From contig NZ_QNRR01000018.1 of the NCBI RefSeq assembly GCF_003315205.1, positions 51,140-115,139 on the forward strand: DNA of 64,000 bases. Reading direction: 5' to 3'. The position numbers and the translations under genes are program-made. How positions within the stretch are numbered: position 1 is the first letter of the stretch; each line of letters begins with the position of its first letter. This document shows, one piece after another, positions 62,173 to 64,000 of the stretch. This DNA comes from Roseimicrobium gellanilyticum (GTDB lineage Bacteria; Verrucomicrobiota; Verrucomicrobiia; Verrucomicrobiales; Verrucomicrobiaceae). The notes under the pieces were generated by a model. That model did no database searches. It was not told where the DNA came from and worked only from the letters and a program-made list of their open reading frames with translations.

Positions 62173-63642
62173 ATGTTCAGACTACCCGGACACTTGGCCA
62201 AAGACCTGTGCGACTCGCACCTCGGCAGCACGCGGCGTGACTTCCTGCGCGTCGGTGGCGCAGGCATGATTGGTCTCACCTTGAACAACATCTTCCGCGC
62301 CCAAGCGGCAGCCGCTGGCAGCAGCGCCGCTGGATCGCCCGGCTGGGGCAAGGCGAAGAACATGGTGATGATCTACCTGCAGGGTGGTCCGAGCCATATC
62401 GACCTCTGGGACCCCAAGGAGAATGTGCCGGACAAGGTGCGCAGCGCCTTCAAGTCCATCCCCACCAAGATCCCTGGCCACAACTTCACGGAGATCCTGC
62501 CGAAGCTCGCGAAGGTGAACGACAAGTTCACCATGATCAATTCCATGAGCTACACGCCGAATGGTCTCTTCAACCACACGGCGGCCATCTACCAAATCAT
62601 GACCGGATACACCACGGACAAGGTGTCTCCCTCCGGCCAGCTTGAGCCGCCGAATGCGAAGGACTATCCGAACTTCGGCTCAAACATCATCCGCCTCCGT
62701 CCCATGGACGAGCCGATGCTTCCTTTCGTAATGCTGCCGCGTCCGCTGCAGGAATCGAACGTCATCGGCAAGGGCGGTACTGCCGGCTTCCTGGGCAAGA
62801 GCTTCGACCCCTACACGCTCTATCCGGATGGCGATGACATGGACATGGACAAGATGAGCCGCATCAAGATCGATGACTTGCAGCTCCGTCCCGACCTTTT
62901 CTCCGTGCGCCTCCAGCGCCGCGCCAAGCTGCGCAACCTCATCAACGACCAGATGCCTGCCATCGAGGCCGCGGTGAAGGACATGAGCCTGGATGACTAC
63001 TACAGCCGCGCGCTGAACCTCATCGCCAGCGGTCGTGCCCGTGATGCCTTTGCCCTGAGCCAGGAGCCCGATGCCCTGCGCGATGCCTATGGCCGCAACA
63101 CCTTCGGTCAAAGCTTGCTGCTCGCCCGTCGTCTGGTGGAAGCTGGCACCCGCGTGGTGGAAGTCATCTGGCCCAAGGTGGCGAACTCGGACAACCATTC
63201 CTGGGACCATCACGTGGGCCTCACGGACCGCATGAAGACCCGTTCGGGCCCCATGCTGGACTCCGGTCTGAGCGCCTTCTTCGCGGACATGGACAGCCGT
63301 GGTCTGCTGGATGAAACGCTCGTGGTGGCGATTGGTGAATTCGGTCGCAGCCCCGAAAAGGGCGTGAGCACCAGCGGCAACGGCAACAGCGCCGACGGCC
63401 GCGACCACTGGCCCTACTGCTACACCAGCATCGTGGCCGGCGCCGGCATCAAGCGCGGCTACATCCACGGCAAGTCGGACAAGACCGCCTCCGCTCCTGC
63501 GGAGAACCCGGTGCACCCCGCCGAATTGCTCGCGACCATCTACCACTCCTTCGGCATCGATCCGGAGACGATTGTGCACAACCACCTCAACCAACCTCGC
63601 GAACTCGTGAAGGCGAAGGCGGTGACGCAGTTGTTTGCGTAA
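62173..63642 (+). CDS. DUF1501 family Tat-exported protein
   Basis: 489 residues. A good AGGAGG lies about 12 bases before the ATG. A twin-arginine signal starts near residue 20 ([20 protein letters not shown]). Core features of the family: [55 protein letters not shown] and [20 protein letters not shown], with [20 protein letters not shown], which resemble the metal-site motifs of alkaline-phosphatase-like and sulfatase-like enzymes. It probably acts with the giant protein upstream. A terminator follows. Confidence 0.92.
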   Translation: MFRLPGHLAKDLCDSHLGSTRRDFLRVGGAGMIGLTLNNIFRAQAAAAGSSAAGSPGWGKAKNMVMIYLQGGPSHIDLWDPKENVPDKVRSAFKSIPTKIPGHNFTEILPKLAKVNDKFTMINSMSYTPNGLFNHTAAIYQIMTGYTTDKVSPSGQLEPPNAKDYPNFGSNIIRLRPMDEPMLPFVMLPRPLQESNVIGKGGTAGFLGKSFDPYTLYPDGDDMDMDKMSRIKIDDLQLRPDLFSVRLQRRAKLRNLINDQMPAIEAAVKDMSLDDYYSRALNLIASGRARDAFALSQEPDALRDAYGRNTFGQSLLLARRLVEAGTRVVEVIWPKVANSDNHSWDHHVGLTDRMKTRSGPMLDSGLSAFFADMDSRGLLDETLVVAIGEFGRSPEKGVSTSGNGNSADGRDHWPYCYTSIVAGAGIKRGYIHGKSDKTASAPAENPVHPAELLATIYHSFGIDPETIVHNHLNQPRELVKAKAVTQLFA

Positions 63643-63672
63643 GCGGGGAGAGAGAAGTAAGTTTTACACGAG

Positions 63673-63700
63673 AAGGCGGAGCGCGATGCTCCGCCTTTTT
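63673..63700 (+). terminator. Rho-independent terminator of the PSD1-DUF1501 operon
   Basis: AAGGCGGAGC (63673-63682) pairs perfectly with GCTCCGCCTT (63688-63697) around GCGAT, followed by Ts. Confidence 0.88.
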
Positions 63701-64000
63701 CATGTCGTAGCCGGACGCAGCCCTGGGAGCGCTGGCCTCTGGCCGGCGTATTGACTCGTGACGATCTTCTCGCGTCCAGCACTGCATAACGAGGCCACTA
63801 ATTTGGAGTACTGGAGCTTGCTCCAGCTTTCGGGAGCTGAGCTTGCTCAGCGTGAAGCCATCCAATACGCGCTACGTCTTGGAGGATTGTCGTGTCCCTC
63901 CATAACTTCACGGCAGCAAGCTGCCTGCGGAAAGCTGGAGCAAGCTCCAGCACTTGTATGTTCCATTTGTCTGTTGGTCTGCCGGTGATGAACTGGTAGA
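63701..64000. other. Non-coding end of the window
   Basis: About 300 bases after the terminator hold only the REP-like palindromes; small frames present there lack recognisable content. Confidence 0.45.
63811..63951. repeat. Nested REP-like palindromes sharing an AGCTTGCT core
   Basis: Four palindromes share AGCTTGCT or its complement at the centre: CTGGAGCTTGCTCCAG (63811-63826), GCTGAGCTTGCTCAGC (63836-63851), GGCAGCAAGCTGCC (63912-63925) and GCTGGAGCAAGCTCCAGC (63934-63951). The first and last, with their flanks (63811-63831 and 63930-63950), are a perfect 21-bp inverted repeat of each other. This is the style of REP/BIME elements moved by RAYT transposases. Confidence 0.65.

Noticed and set aside
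1..64000. CRISPR arrays, tRNA or rRNA genes, insertion sequences, prophage
   Set aside because: No regular spacer repeats, cloverleaf-like sequences, transposases or phage structural genes were recognised; the only mobile-like item is the REP-like cluster near the end.

Overview
The window looks like a chromosomal segment of a Verrucomicrobiota bacterium, probably of the Verrucomicrobium/Roseimicrobium/Prosthecobacter type. The reasons are the planctomycete/verrucomicrobial surface proteins at both ends (DUF1585/1588 and DUF1552 at the start; a PSD1-type cytochrome-like giant and a DUF1501 protein at the end), a PEP-CTERM autotransporter-repeat protein, Tat-exported Gfo/Idh/MocA and sugar-isomerase genes, generally high GC with long antisense shadow frames, and weak Shine-Dalgarno sites. 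This placement is inference from gene content; there is no rRNA gene here. I found no phage, insertion sequence, tRNA or CRISPR.

Layout. 1-3.4 kb: DUF1588/1585 fragment, DUF1552 partner, then ahcY with a perfect palindrome in its leader and a strong terminator. 3.4-9.2 kb: poorly conserved genes (membrane protein, lectin-like secreted protein, two large unknowns). 9.5-14.7 kb: NosR-like flavoprotein with its ApbE flavin transferase, then an RmlC-like cupin, an HpcH/HpaI aldolase and a glycosyltransferase. 14.8-16.8 kb: overlapping Tat-exported oxidoreductase and sugar isomerase. 17-24 kb: ribbon-helix-helix regulator with an operator-like repeat, polysaccharide export lipoprotein, ruvC, small stress or membrane proteins, tag, rnpB (minus strand) and an OmpA-like protein. 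24-33.6 kb: membrane glycosyltransferase, HAD phosphatase, thioredoxin-like protein, rpsU, PEP-CTERM protein divergent from a NarL-type two-component system, and small proteins. 34.5-37.5 kb: phosphate transporter with its DUF47 partner and a DapA-like protein.

37.6-43.3 kb is the most unusual part. An ECF sigma factor is followed by a tight three-gene set: a zinc-ribbon pseudokinase, a von Willebrand A protein, and a divergent adenylosuccinate-synthetase paralogue whose aspartate-binding loop is rewritten. A protein with two TM2 domains faces it on the opposite strand. This looks like a signalling module joined to a nucleotide-modifying enzyme and is my best candidate for an undescribed system. 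It is followed by a glycoside hydrolase-glycosyltransferase fusion with a MORN-repeat lipoprotein.

46.5-56.7 kb: birA, response regulator, small enzymes, an AraC regulator, then an ArsR-led operon with five SRPBCC (AHSA1-like) domains, DoxX, PhnB-like VOC and a serine hydrolase. 57-63.6 kb: the PSD1 giant with its DUF1501 partner. The last 350 bases carry a terminator and a nested set of REP-like palindromes.
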